64,000 nucleotides of DNA from Bradyrhizobium sp. (GTDB taxonomy: Bacteria > Pseudomonadota > Alphaproteobacteria > Rhizobiales > Xanthobacteraceae): contig NZ_DAHUXJ010000052.1 in NCBI RefSeq assembly GCF_027307225.1, forward strand, positions 23,473-87,472, read 5' to 3'. The translations under genes were made by a program, and so were the position numbers. How positions within the stretch are numbered: position 1 is the stretch's first letter; each line of letters starts with the position of its first letter. The notes beneath the pieces are model-generated. The model saw only the letters and a program-made list of their open reading frames with translations. It ran no database searches and was not told where the DNA came from. Of this stretch, positions 1-9,861 are shown one piece after another.

Positions 1-1
1 G

Positions 2-337
2 GGCGTCGCGCACGTGAATTCGTCGTTCAACAACACCACCATCACCATCACCGACGCGCAGGGCAACACCATTGCCTGGTCGTCGGCGGGCACGATGGGT
101 TTCAAGGGCTCGCGCAAGTCGACGCCCTATGCCGCGCAGGTCGCCGCTGAAGACGTTTCCAAGAAGGCGCAGGAACACGGCATGCGCACGCTGGAAGTTG
201 AAGTTGCCGGTCCCGGTTCGGGCCGAGAATCGGCGCTTCGCGCGCTGCAAGCGGCGGGCTTCACCGTCACCTCGATCCGCGACGTGACGACGATCCCGCA
301 CAATGGTTGCCGTCCGCGCAAGCGCCGGCGGGTTTGA
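2..337 (+). CDS. rpsK: 30S ribosomal protein S11, 3' part
   Basis: Structural protein of the small ribosomal subunit platform. The window opens inside the gene: the frame is open from base 2 (reading [11 protein letters not shown]) and the GTG at 14 is an internal valine, not a start. The remaining residues contain the conserved block [17 protein letters not shown] and end in the characteristic basic tail [11 protein letters not shown]. It lies 116 bases ahead of rpoA, the usual S13-S11-RpoA-L17 order. Identification is essentially certain; only the N-terminus is missing. Confidence 0.97.
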   Translation, partial: GVAHVNSSFNNTTITITDAQGNTIAWSSAGTMGFKGSRKSTPYAAQVAAEDVSKKAQEHGMRTLEVEVAGPGSGRESALRALQAAGFTVTSIRDVTTIPHNGCRPRKRRRV

Positions 338-453
338 TAATTTGAAGGCGCGGGCCGTTTTCTGCCCGCGACGTTTTTTGAATTGAAAGCCGCGGACTGT
401 TCCGCGAGGTCTCCAACGCCAGTGACTTCGACCCCCAGTCGACTGGCCCATGG

Positions 454-1482
454 GTGAAAACAGTGACGATCCAGAAAAATTGGCAAGAACTGATCCGGCC
501 GAACAAGCTCCACGTAACTCCAGGCCATGATGCGACCCGCTTTGCGACGCTGATCGCCGAACCGCTTGAGCGCGGCTTCGGCCAGACGCTCGGCAATGCG
601 CTGCGCCGCATCCTGCTGTCCTCGCTCCAGGGCGCGGCGGTGCAGTCGGTGCACATCGACGGCGTGCTGCACGAGTTCTCCTCGATCGCGGGCGTTCGCG
701 AAGACGTCACCGACATCGTGCTGAACATCAAGGACATCTCGATCAAGATGCAGGGCGAAGGCCCCAAGCGAATGGTCGTGAAGAAGCAGGGCCCCGGCGC
801 CGTCACCGCCGGCGACATCCAGACGGTCGGCGACATCACCGTGCTCAATCCCGAGCTTCAGCTCTGCACGCTCGACGACGGCGCCGAAATCCGCATGGAA
901 TTCACGGTCTCCTCGGGCAAGGGCTATGTCGCCGCTGAGCGCAACCGTCCTGAAGACGCGCCGATCGGCCTGATCCCGGTCGACAGCCTGTATTCGCCGG
1001 TGCGCAAGGTCTCCTACAAGGTCGAGAACACCCGCGAGGGCCAGATCCTCGACTACGACAAGCTCACCATGACGATCGAGACCAACGGCGCGATCACGCC
1101 GGATGACGCGGTGGCCTATGCCGCGCGCATCCTGCAAGACCAGCTCAATGTGTTCGTCAACTTCGAAGAGCCGCGCAAGGAAGTCACCCAGGAGATCATC
1201 CCGGATCTGGCCTTCAACCCGGCCTTCCTCAAGAAGGTGGACGAACTGGAGTTGTCGGTGCGTTCGGCCAACTGCCTGAAGAACGACAACATCGTCTATA
1301 TCGGCGATCTCGTGCAGAAGTCGGAAGCCGAAATGCTCCGCACCCCGAACTTCGGCCGCAAGTCGCTCAACGAAATCAAGGAAGTGTTGGCCCAGATGGG
1401 TCTGCACCTCGGCATGGAAGTGCCGGGCTGGCCGCCGGAGAACATCGACGAGCTCGCCAAGCGCTTTGAGGATCACTACTGA
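454..1482 (+). CDS. rpoA: DNA-directed RNA polymerase alpha subunit
   Basis: Assembles the core polymerase through its N-terminal domain and contacts upstream DNA and activators through its C-terminal domain. The 342-residue product has the expected length. It shows the assembly block [20 protein letters not shown] early on and the C-terminal domain with [19 protein letters not shown] and [15 protein letters not shown]. The start is odd. Relatives begin [11 protein letters not shown], and ATG GGT GAA lies here at 450-458, but one extra A in the run before CAGTGACG puts that ATG out of frame. The only nearby in-frame start is the GTG at 454, giving [10 protein letters not shown], with no obvious Shine-Dalgarno. 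Either a sequence error or a real start shift. Confidence 0.97.
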   Translation: MKTVTIQKNWQELIRPNKLHVTPGHDATRFATLIAEPLERGFGQTLGNALRRILLSSLQGAAVQSVHIDGVLHEFSSIAGVREDVTDIVLNIKDISIKMQGEGPKRMVVKKQGPGAVTAGDIQTVGDITVLNPELQLCTLDDGAEIRMEFTVSSGKGYVAAERNRPEDAPIGLIPVDSLYSPVRKVSYKVENTREGQILDYDKLTMTIETNGAITPDDAVAYAARILQDQLNVFVNFEEPRKEVTQEIIPDLAFNPAFLKKVDELELSVRSANCLKNDNIVYIGDLVQKSEAEMLRTPNFGRKSLNEIKEVLAQMGLHLGMEVPGWPPENIDELAKRFEDHY

Positions 1483-1487
1483 TTTTC

Positions 1488-1595
1488 GTCATTCCGGGAT
1501 GGTCGAGGCGACAAAATTGAATTTCAATTTTGCGCCGAGCACCAGACCCGGAATCTCGAGATTCCGGATCGCCGCTTCGCGTCGTCCGGAATGAC
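1488..1595. repeat. Palindromic intergenic repeat (GTCATTCCGGG family), copy 1
   Basis: Begins GTCATTCCGGGATGG and ends TCCGGAATGAC, an inverted pair, with internal palindromes AAAATTGAATTTCAATTTT and CGGAATCTCGAGATTCCG. Related copies are at 17159, 25493, 39326 and 40354. This copy fills most of the rpoA-rplQ spacer inside a ribosomal operon. Confidence 0.85.
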
Positions 1596-1670
1596 TGGGG
1601 CGAACGCAGGCAGCCCACCTGAGCAGATGTCGGACGAACCGTCGCGACAAGGGAATGTAAGGAATAGTCA

Positions 1671-2087
1671 ATGCGTCACGGCAAGGTTCACCGCAAACTC
1701 AATCGCACCGCCGAGCATCGCCGCGCGATGTTCGCCAATATGGCGGCCGCGCTGATCAAGCACGAGCAGATCGTCACCACGCTGCCGAAGGCCAAGGAAT
1801 TGCGCCCGATCGTCGAGAAGCTGGTGACGCTCGGCAAGAAGGGCGGGCTGGCGATGCGCCGCCAGGCCATCTCGGAGATGCGCGACGTCGATCAGGTCAG
1901 GAAGCTGTTCGACGTGCTGGCGCCCCGCTACAAGGACCGCCACGGCGGTTACACCCGCATCATCAAGGCTGGCTTCCGCTATGGCGACAACGCGGCGATG
2001 GCCGTGATCGAGTTCGTCGATCGCGACGTCGAGGCCAAGGGGCAGGATTCCGGCCCGGTGCAGGAAAAGGAAGCCGAGGCGGCGTAA
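1671..2087 (+). CDS. rplQ: 50S ribosomal protein L17
   Basis: Large-subunit ribosomal protein near the peptide exit tunnel. The 138-residue product starts [20 protein letters not shown], the signature N-terminus, followed by the typical [20 protein letters not shown] segment and [17 protein letters not shown]. The C-terminal tail is acidic and alanine-rich, common in alphaproteobacteria. ATG start with GGAATAG upstream. It closes the ribosomal operon and is followed 29 bases later by a terminator hairpin. Confidence 0.98.
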   Translation: MRHGKVHRKLNRTAEHRRAMFANMAAALIKHEQIVTTLPKAKELRPIVEKLVTLGKKGGLAMRRQAISEMRDVDQVRKLFDVLAPRYKDRHGGYTRIIKAGFRYGDNAAMAVIEFVDRDVEAKGQDSGPVQEKEAEAA

Positions 2088-2116
2088 CGCTTTCTGCGCG
2101 CGGACTTGTTTCAAAG

Positions 2117-2140
2117 CGGCGCCCCTGGGGCGTCGTTTTT
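2117..2140 (+). terminator. Rho-independent terminator of the rpsK-rpoA-rplQ operon
   Basis: GC-rich stem CGGCGCC pairing with GGCGTCG (one G-T wobble) over a five-base loop, followed immediately by five T. It sits directly downstream of rplQ. Confidence 0.8.
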
Positions 2141-2267
2141 CGTTGCATCTTCATTGCGAGCCGACGGGTCGCGCGAACGCCGCTTTTTGCGCCGCCTCGC
2201 TGGCCGGCCGTCTTTTCCCCTTTGCGATCGGCGGCTATGGTAGCCGAAAAGGTAAAGGGGGAGAGCC

Positions 2268-2774
2268 ATGGCGAATTCGCGTTCGGTCATCTTTTCGTTG
2301 TTGCTGGCGTTGCCACTCCTATGGACCGTTTCGTCGGTGCGCGCCGAGCCGGCTTTTCAGCGCCTGACCCCGCTTTTGGTCGACCTCGACGGATGGCAGG
2401 GCAAGAAGCCGGAGGGCATGTCGATGGATATGCCAAACGGCAGCATGACCACGGCGACGCGCGAATACCAGAAGGGTTCGGCGAAGGCTAACGTCTCGGT
2501 CGTGGTCGGGCAGGCCGCGATCGGCGCGCTGACGCCGCTAACGAGCGGCATCAAGATCAATACCAGCGAAGGCCATATGCTCGCGGACACCATCGGTGAC
2601 ATGAAGGTGCTCAAGACCTACACCACAAAGCAGAAGTCCGGCGCGCTGCTGGTGGCGCTCGACAAGGACGCGATGTTCAGCTTCTCCTATAACGGCCTTG
2701 GCGAGGACGAGGCCGTGGCGCTCGCCCAGAAGTTCGACTGGAAAGCAATGCAGGCTGCGGCGAAGAGCAAGTAG
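2268..2774 (+). CDS. Conserved exported protein of unknown function
   Basis: 168 residues with a clear signal peptide: charged MANSRS, a hydrophobic core SVIFSLLLALPLLWTV, and a likely cleavage site after VRA (about residue 26). The mature part has the short motif LVDLDGWQGKKPEG and a C-terminal stretch GEDEAVALAQKFDWKAM. No catalytic motif or metal site is evident. A strong GGGGGAGAG ribosome binding site precedes the ATG. It is a single gene between the ribosomal operon terminator and an oppositely oriented dehydrogenase. I do not recognise a named family and assign no function beyond periplasmic or secreted. Confidence 0.8.
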   Translation: MANSRSVIFSLLLALPLLWTVSSVRAEPAFQRLTPLLVDLDGWQGKKPEGMSMDMPNGSMTTATREYQKGSAKANVSVVVGQAAIGALTPLTSGIKINTSEGHMLADTIGDMKVLKTYTTKQKSGALLVALDKDAMFSFSYNGLGEDEAVALAQKFDWKAMQAAAKSK

Positions 2775-2789
2775 CGCACCAGGAGGGCG

Positions 2790-3803
2790 CTACCATCCCT
2801 CCAGCACGATCTTGCCGCGCGACTTGCCGCTCTCGAGAAGCGCATGCGCGCGCTTGAGATTGGCCGCGTTGATCGTCCCAAAACTTTCGCCGAGCGTCGT
2901 CTTCAGTACGCCTTTATCGACGAGGTCGGCGACGTCATTGAGGAGGTTGTGCTGGCCGATCATGTCCGCGGTCTGGAACGACGAGCGCGTGAACATCGAT
3001 TCCCAATGGATCGAGATCGATTTTCCCTTGAATGCGCTGACCACAAAATCCGGCGGATCGTCGATCAATCCGAAGGCGCCTTGCGGGGCCATGATGTCCG
3101 CGATCGCCTTGTAATGCTGGTCGGTGTTGGTGAGGCTTGCGACCAGCGCGACCGGCGGCGCTTTCAGCTTCTCGATCTGTTCTTTCATCGGAGCCGCGTG
3201 ATCGATGACGGCGTGGGCGCCGAGATCGAGGCACCACTTTCGCGATTCTGGCCGCGATGCGGTGGCGACGACGTGGAGGCCCGTCAGCCGGCGCGCAAGC
3301 TGGATCAGGATCGAGCCGACGCCGCCGGCGCCGCCGACGATCAGAAGTGTGCGCGGGTCGACGCTCTTGCCGGGCACCGCGCCGAGGCGGTCGAACAGCA
3401 GTTCCCAGGCGGTGATCGACGTCAGCGGCAGGGCGGCCGCTTGCGCTGACGACAGGGATTTCGGCTTGCGGCCGACGATGCGTTCATCGACCAGGTGAAA
3501 CTCGGAATTGGTGCCCTGCCGCTGGATCGAGCCGGCGTAGAACACCTCGTTGCCCGGTTTGAACAGCGTGACGTCGGGCCCAATCGCATCGACGACGCCG
3601 GCCGCATCAAAGCCCAAAATCTTGAATTCGCCTTCCGGCGGCGCGGCGCGCTTGCGGACCTTGTAGTCGACCGGATTGGCGGAGATCGCTTGGACCGCGA
3701 CCCGGATATCACGCCCCCCGGGTTCCGGCTTGGCGGCGTCGAAATCGATCAGGGCGTCCGGAGAATCAATGGGGAGGGACTTTTTGTATCCGACGGCTTT
3801 CAT
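2790..3803 (-). CDS. Zinc-type alcohol dehydrogenase / quinone oxidoreductase family protein
   Basis: NAD(P)H-dependent oxidoreductase of the medium-chain family (zinc-type alcohol dehydrogenase-like, quinone-oxidoreductase branch). The 337 residues show the N-terminal GroES-like fold (SANPVDYKVRKRAAP, then ILGFDAAGVVDAIGPDV) and a Rossmann fold with LLIVGGAGGVGSILIQLARR (about residues 152-171). The cysteines and histidine that bind catalytic zinc in true alcohol dehydrogenases are not evident, favouring the zinc-independent branch. It is divergent from an HxlR regulator, a common arrangement in which the regulator senses an electrophile or quinone and controls the reductase. The substrate is unknown. 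Confidence 0.9.
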   Translation of the reverse strand: MKAVGYKKSLPIDSPDALIDFDAAKPEPGGRDIRVAVQAISANPVDYKVRKRAAPPEGEFKILGFDAAGVVDAIGPDVTLFKPGNEVFYAGSIQRQGTNSEFHLVDERIVGRKPKSLSSAQAAALPLTSITAWELLFDRLGAVPGKSVDPRTLLIVGGAGGVGSILIQLARRLTGLHVVATASRPESRKWCLDLGAHAVIDHAAPMKEQIEKLKAPPVALVASLTNTDQHYKAIADIMAPQGAFGLIDDPPDFVVSAFKGKSISIHWESMFTRSSFQTADMIGQHNLLNDVADLVDKGVLKTTLGESFGTINAANLKRAHALLESGKSRGKIVLEGW

Positions 3804-3876
3804 GGTCGCGGCGCTCCTTGTCGTGCTTTCGTCTCTACCTGTCGTGCTGGCACATTCTTGGCAAGTACTGTAATTT

Positions 3877-3893
3877 CGGGGATATAGTCCCCG
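3877..3893. promoter_or_regulatory. Candidate HxlR operator in the divergent promoter region
   Basis: Perfect inverted repeat CGGGGA-TATAG-TCCCCG in the 115-base region between the dehydrogenase start (3803) and the HxlR gene start (3919), flanked by AGTAC on the left and GTATACT on the right. Its placement fits an operator for divergent control; binding is inferred. Confidence 0.5.
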
Positions 3894-3918
3894 TTTGTAT
3901 ACTATTGGAAAATATCAC

Positions 3919-4287
3919 ATGAAACGAAGCAATTTTGCCCACCGGCCGGGCTGCGCCGTCGAGGCAACGCTCGACCTGATCGACGGCAAATGGAAGGGCG
4001 TGATCCTCTTTCACCTGCAAAACGGCACACAACGATTTGGTGAGTTGCGGCGGCGGATGCCAGGCATTACGCAGCGGATGCTGACCAAACAGCTCCGGGC
4101 GCTTGAGGACGACGGGCTGATTATTCGCAAAGTGTATGCCGAAGTGCCGCCACGGGTCGACTATCGGTTGTCCGAGATCGGGGAGAGTTTGCGTCCCGTG
4201 ATCGACACGCTGAAGGCCTGGGGCGAGCGACATCGGGAGCGGCTTTCCTGTGCGCCGGAAGCCAAGCTTGCGGAAGCGGCGGCCTGA
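3919..4287 (+). CDS. HxlR-family transcriptional regulator
   Basis: Winged-helix DNA-binding protein of the HxlR/DUF24 family, usually a small dimer that responds to reactive carbonyls, quinones or oxidants. It has 122 residues from ATG 3919; a longer TTG-initiated reading from 3895 adds eight residues but lacks support. The family signature is clear: CAVEATLDLIDGKWKGVILFHL, FGELRRRMPGITQRMLTKQL, and VPPRVDYRLSEIGESL. The cysteine ten residues into the protein (RPGC) is at the position commonly used as redox sensor in this family. Divergent from the dehydrogenase at 2790-3803, its likely target. Confidence 0.93.
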   Translation: MKRSNFAHRPGCAVEATLDLIDGKWKGVILFHLQNGTQRFGELRRRMPGITQRMLTKQLRALEDDGLIIRKVYAEVPPRVDYRLSEIGESLRPVIDTLKAWGERHRERLSCAPEAKLAEAAA

Positions 4288-4361
4288 TGGGCCTCCGTTC
4301 TTCCATTCTTTGAAACCCTCGGCCCACCTTTCTGGTTGCCCACGACTTTCAGGATTCTTGC

Positions 4362-5752
<1,391 letters not shown>

Positions 5753-5756
<4 letters not shown>

Positions 5757-7087
5757 GCGGAAAACCGAAACTGGAAGGCGCCAGTCTCTTCGCCGCCGCG
5801 GGGTTGTCGCAGGATGCGCCGCATCCGCTGCCCGACCGCATGCGGCCGAGGTCGCTCACTGAGGTCGTCGGCCAGGATCATATTCTGGGGCCGGACGGCG
5901 CGCTGACGCGCATGCTGGAGACGCGCACGCTGGGCTCTCTGATCTTCTGGGGACCGCCGGGCACGGGCAAGACCACGGTGGCGCGGCTCCTGGCGGACGC
6001 AACCGAACTGCATTTCGAGCAGATCTCCGCGGTGTTTTCCGGCGTCGCCGACCTGAAAAAGGTGTTCGATGCGGCGCGCGCGCGGCGCGAGACGGGCAAA
6101 GGAACGCTGCTCTTTGTCGACGAGGTGCACCGGTTCAACCGCGCGCAGCAGGATTCATTTCTGCCCGTGATGGAAGACGGCACCGTGGTGCTGGTGGGCG
6201 CCACCACGGAAAATCCGTCGTTCGAGCTCAACGCGGCCTTGCTATCGCGCGCGCGCGTGCTGGTGTTTCATTCGCTGGGTCCTGAGGCGATCGAAAAGCT
6301 GTACTCACACGCCGAAGCTGTCGAAGGCCGCAAGCTGCCGCTCGATGCGGAAGCCCGCGCTGTGCTGGTTCGTATGGCCGATGGCGATGGCCGTGCCGCG
6401 CTGACCTTGGCCGAAGAGGTCTGGCGTTCCGCGCGCGGCGGCGAGACCTTCGACGCGGTGCAATTGCAGGCGATCCTGCAGCGCCGCGCGCCGATCTACG
6501 ACAAATCGGCTGACGGCCATTACAACCTGATCTCTGCGCTGCACAAGTCGGTGCGCGGCTCCGATCCCGACGCCGCGCTCTATTATCTCGCGCGCATGCT
6601 CGACGCCGGCGAAGACCCGCTCTATCTCGCGCGGCGCGTCGTGCGCATGGCGGTGGAGGATATTGGCATGGCCGATCCGCACGCGCTCGTGATCTGCAAC
6701 GCCGCCAAGGACACCTACGATTTCCTGGGCTCGCCGGAAGGCGAACTCGCGATCGCACAGGCTGTGATCTATGTCGCGACCGCGCCGAAGTCGAACGCCG
6801 CCTACAAGGCCTTTGGCGCGGCGAAACGGATGGCGAAGGAGGCAGGCTCGCTGCTGCCGCCGAAGCATATTCTGAACGCGCCGACCAAGCTGATGAAGTC
6901 GGAAGGCTACGGCGACGGCTACGACTACGATCACGACGCGCCGGATGCCTTTTCCGGGCAGGATTATTTTCCGGAAAAGCTCGGCCGGCAGACCTTCTAC
7001 GATCCGCCGGACCGCGGCTTTGAGCGCGAGATCCGCAAGCGCCTGGACTATTGGGCGAAGCTCCGGCGCGAGCGGTCCGGGAAGTAA
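5753..7087 (+). CDS. rarA: Replication-associated recombination protein A (AAA+ ATPase)
   Basis: Clamp-loader-like AAA+ ATPase (MgsA/WRNIP1 family) acting at stalled replication forks. The 444 residues contain Walker A GPPGTGKTTVARLL (about residues 64-77), Walker B LLFVDEVHRFN (about 119-129), sensor 1 VGATTENPSFE and the C-terminal block KSVRGSDPDAALYYLARML typical of RarA. The ATG overlaps the protease stop. The coupling of an HtrA gene to rarA is an order I associate with Bradyrhizobium-like genomes. All key motifs are intact. Confidence 0.95.
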
Positions 7088-7238
7088 GGCCTTTGCTAGG
7101 CCACCTGCCGGCCTGCCTTCATCAACTCCAGGATCATTTCAAGCCGTTTGACCACATCGGCCGTTGCCAGGATTTGCTGCACGCGCGTTATTTTCCAGAT
7201 TCTGGCTCTACGCGTAGCGAACTTCATCAAATTCCTAT

Positions 7239-7253
7239 TTACGTAACTCGTAA
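7239..7253. promoter_or_regulatory. Candidate autoregulatory operator of the toxin-antitoxin pair
   Basis: Inverted repeat TTACG-TAACT-CGTAA located 22 bases before the toxin start at 7276. Type II pairs of this class are normally repressed by their own antitoxin binding such a site; the role here is inferred from position. Confidence 0.45.
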
Positions 7254-7275
7254 TTCGTGCTAGTTCTGCCAGGCC

Positions 7276-7560
7276 GTGATCGTCAGCTACCGAGACAAAG
7301 CCACCGCGCGGTTCGCCGCTGGACGGCGCGTCAAGGAATTCTCTGGCTTCGCGCGTCAAGCCGAGATGCGTCTCGACCGGCTCGATGCAGCCTCGGACCT
7401 CGCTGATTTGGCCGCACTGCCGGGCAATCGGCTCGAAGCGCTCAAAGGTGATCGCGACGGACAGTTTTCGATTCGTATCAACGATCAATGGCGGATCTGT
7501 TTCAGGTGGCCTGAGGGGTCGCCTGGACCTATCGATGTCGAGATTGTCGACTATCATTGA
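7276..7560 (+). CDS. RelE/HigB-type toxin
   Basis: Small ribosome-dependent mRNA interferase of the RelE/HigB superfamily. The 94-residue product starts MIVSYRDKATARFAAG and contains the typical core LEALKGDRDGQFSIRINDQWRICF and the C-terminal VEIVDYH ending, as in other HigB-type toxins. GTG start at 7276. It is followed 11 bases later by its antitoxin, the toxin-first order typical of higBA. A second such pair lies at 50763-51364 on the other strand with a different sequence. Confidence 0.92.
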   Translation: MIVSYRDKATARFAAGRRVKEFSGFARQAEMRLDRLDAASDLADLAALPGNRLEALKGDRDGQFSIRINDQWRICFRWPEGSPGPIDVEIVDYH

Positions 7561-7571
7561 GGGAGACCATC

Positions 7572-7889
7572 ATGTCCCGTACAGCTATCCATCCCGGTGA
7601 GCAATTGGCAGAGGAATTGCGCGAGCTTGGCATCACTGCGGCAGAGCTTGCGAGGCAGATCGATGTTCCCGTGAATCGCATTACTGGCATCATTAACGGC
7701 CAACGAGGCATCACTGCCGACACGGCGCTCCGCCTCGCACATTGGTTTGGCACCACGCCGCAATTCTGGATGAGTCTGCAACAACTCTATGAATTGCGGC
7801 TCGCCGAAAGCGAGGTCGGCGCCAAGGTCGCCGCATTGCCGAGCCGTGCCGGCCGGTCGGCGTCGCGCAAGCTTCGGAAGAGCGCATGA
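7572..7889 (+). CDS. HigA-type antitoxin (helix-turn-helix)
   Basis: Antidote and autorepressor. The 105-residue product starts MSRTAIHPGEQLAEELRELG and has an XRE-type helix-turn-helix (about residues 18-70: ITAAELARQIDVPVNRITGI and GITADTALRLAHWFGTTPQF), followed by FWMSLQQLYELRLAESEVG, a hallmark of HigA. ATG 7572 is preferred over an upstream TTG at 7557 because GGGAGA lies just upstream and it matches the family N-terminus. The C-terminal 20 residues are basic and probably disordered. Confidence 0.93.
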   Translation: MSRTAIHPGEQLAEELRELGITAAELARQIDVPVNRITGIINGQRGITADTALRLAHWFGTTPQFWMSLQQLYELRLAESEVGAKVAALPSRAGRSASRKLRKSA

Positions 7890-8190
7890 GCCGCCGCATG
7901 AAGCGCGCCGATCGCGCCCAAGCTCGTCACCGGGGCCATGCGAAGTCTTCGCGCTTTTCCGAACGGCTCCTCGAGACCGGCTAAGAGGCCCGGAAGGGGG
8001 GCGGCGGCCTTCCGGGCGAAGCTCAGCCGTGAGAGAAACGCTAAGTAACCCTGGGTGTGGCCTCGTTTACGCACAGCCGGCTGAAACTAACTGGAGGCAG
8101 GCCGGAAGCACACGGCCACTGAAGACGGGGCGGCGGGATTCGTTGCGTTTGAAAGCAGGGACGGTCCCGTTAAATCTTGGAGGTCAGGTC

Positions 8191-8769
8191 TTGCAGGATT
8201 CCGTGCCAAATTACCTCGGAGCGCTGACGCTCGTTCTGATGATCAGCATTGTCTTGGTCCGCGTCTCTATGTTGCGGCAGCGTGGCGTCGTAGCGATGAA
8301 ATTCGGTCAAATCGACAAGACCGATTTCCTTATTCCCCCGTTTGCCTTGTTTTATTTCTACACCGTGTTCGCCGCAGCAGCCGGCTGGCCCACGGTCAGC
8401 GGCCCGGCCTTTTTTCACTCAGAAGCCGTGGCGTGGATCGGCGTGTTCTTCTGCCTCTCGGGGGCTTTACTGCTGTTATGGAGTGTTATCTCTTTTGGGC
8501 GAAGCTTTCGTGTGGGTATTGATACTGACCGTCCTGACCGGTTGATCACCAGCGGCATTTTTGCGTTCAGCCGCAACCCTATCTATGTCGCGTTCGCGAT
8601 CATTCTGGTCGGTGAATTTCTTGTCGTGCCGACCTGGATCACCCTGATTTACATCGTCGCGGCTACATGGCTGTTTCATCGCCAGGTGTTGCGCGAAGAG
8701 GACTATTTGCGTCAGCACTACGGACAGGCATACGCCGATTATTGCAATCGTGTGAGGCGGTACGCTTAA
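8191..8769 (+). CDS. Isoprenylcysteine carboxyl methyltransferase-like membrane protein
   Basis: Integral membrane methyltransferase-fold protein (ICMT / phospholipid methyltransferase superfamily) of 192 residues. About four hydrophobic segments are followed by the family signature near the C-terminus: RLITSGIFAFSRNPIYVAF and the EEDYLRQHYGQAYADYCNRV block that forms the S-adenosylmethionine pocket. The start chosen is TTG 8191, because GGAGG at 8179-8183 is correctly spaced; the next ATG is at 8239. An upstream reading to 7789 runs through the antitoxin gene in another frame and is not coding. The substrate cannot be told from sequence. Confidence 0.85.
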   Translation: MQDSVPNYLGALTLVLMISIVLVRVSMLRQRGVVAMKFGQIDKTDFLIPPFALFYFYTVFAAAAGWPTVSGPAFFHSEAVAWIGVFFCLSGALLLLWSVISFGRSFRVGIDTDRPDRLITSGIFAFSRNPIYVAFAIILVGEFLVVPTWITLIYIVAATWLFHRQVLREEDYLRQHYGQAYADYCNRVRRYA

Positions 8770-8790
8770 TCAGGGGCGTTACAGGCGCCG

Positions 8791-9735
8791 TCACTTTCCG
8801 GCTTTGACGAAATCCATAATCTGATCGGTTAGCCTGTTATCGTTGGTGTTGATCGAATAAACTTCCGACATGTGGCTGTGCTGCGGCAGCATCAGCGTGC
8901 GCGCGCAGCCGACCCGCCGCTTGCAGGCTGCTTCCTTCAACGTCTCAAGCTGACCGACAAAGACCGGCGGATCGAGTTCAGCGCTCACGGCCATCAGGGG
9001 AATATCCGTCTTCAAGAGACCTGATAGCGACGACTCGCCGGGATAACGGGAAGGGTCGTTGCCGAAATAGCTGCGTTCGGGTTCGTTGAGCGGACCCGCG
9101 GTCAGGTCATAGATGCCCGACACCATGATCGCGCCCTTCAGGCCGCCATTCCTTACCTTGTAGAATTCGGGGTGCGACACATAGCTGGCGACGTGGATCG
9201 CGCCGGCCGAGTGGCCCATCAAATAGACGCGTGACGGATCGCCACCGCGCTCGGTGATCTCTTTCGACACCCACTCCACGGCGGAAGCGACATCCTCGGC
9301 GCCTGCGGGCCAGGGCGACTGCGGCGCCAGGCGGTAGGTCATGTTGACGCCGATGAACCCGTTCTTGACCGCCCACAGCATGATGTTGTCGTAGAAGGGG
9401 CTGTCAGGCGTCCGCCGCTTGTTGCCGCCGACGAACGCGCCGCCGTGGACGAAGATCAATACGGGCCGGCCGGATGTCACATTCTGCGGCATGAAGGCAT
9501 CGAGCCGGTTGCGCTCGGCGGGGCCGTACCGGAGGTCGCGCTCGATCCGGACACCGAAATAGGGCTCTTTAGGCTGCAACGGCGCATAGAGCTTGGCGGT
9601 AGCCGGCGGGTCGACGACGCGGCCAAGCTGGGCGAGTTTTTGGGCGATGTCCGGCGGCATCGGGCTTTCGGCAGCCCAGGTCGATGTGGCGATAAGAACT
9701 GCGGCAACAGCCAAAGCACGCCTTGGTAACGACAT
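8791..9735 (-). CDS. Exported alpha/beta-hydrolase (esterase of the BD-FAE/HSL type)
   Basis: Serine esterase of 314 residues with a signal peptide (MSLPRRALAVAAVLIATSTWAA). The oxyanion-hole motif HGGAFVGG lies near residue 96, the nucleophile elbow GHSAGA near residue 174, an acid SAELDPP near 254, and a C-terminal histidine in LPQHSHMSEVY. All parts of a working catalytic triad are present. Residue 58 onward (YFGVRIERDLRYGPAERNRL) is typical of the carboxylesterase/kynurenine-formamidase-like branch. The substrate is unknown. It stands alone between two plus-strand genes. Confidence 0.9.
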   Translation of the reverse strand: MSLPRRALAVAAVLIATSTWAAESPMPPDIAQKLAQLGRVVDPPATAKLYAPLQPKEPYFGVRIERDLRYGPAERNRLDAFMPQNVTSGRPVLIFVHGGAFVGGNKRRTPDSPFYDNIMLWAVKNGFIGVNMTYRLAPQSPWPAGAEDVASAVEWVSKEITERGGDPSRVYLMGHSAGAIHVASYVSHPEFYKVRNGGLKGAIMVSGIYDLTAGPLNEPERSYFGNDPSRYPGESSLSGLLKTDIPLMAVSAELDPPVFVGQLETLKEAACKRRVGCARTLMLPQHSHMSEVYSINTNDNRLTDQIMDFVKAGK

Positions 9736-9861
9736 CCAGAACGCTCCCTGATCTCTCGGCCGTGGAACATCACCGATCCGGCGTCAGAATAGTATTCATT
9801 TCGCCGTGACGATTCGCGGCTTTTACGTTACCCAATGACGGACTTTTGGAGCAGAAGCCTG

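Noticed and set aside
127..1476. Long minus-strand open frame opposite rpoA
   Set aside because: It is the complement of a certain gene; composition rich in Arg, Asp and His without family content. High-G+C shadow frame.
7096..7557. Minus-strand frame across the toxin gene ending in KRLEMILELMKAGRQVA
   Set aside because: The part from 7276 is antisense to the toxin; the tail in 7096-7240 looks protein-like but is too short and has no start or family match.
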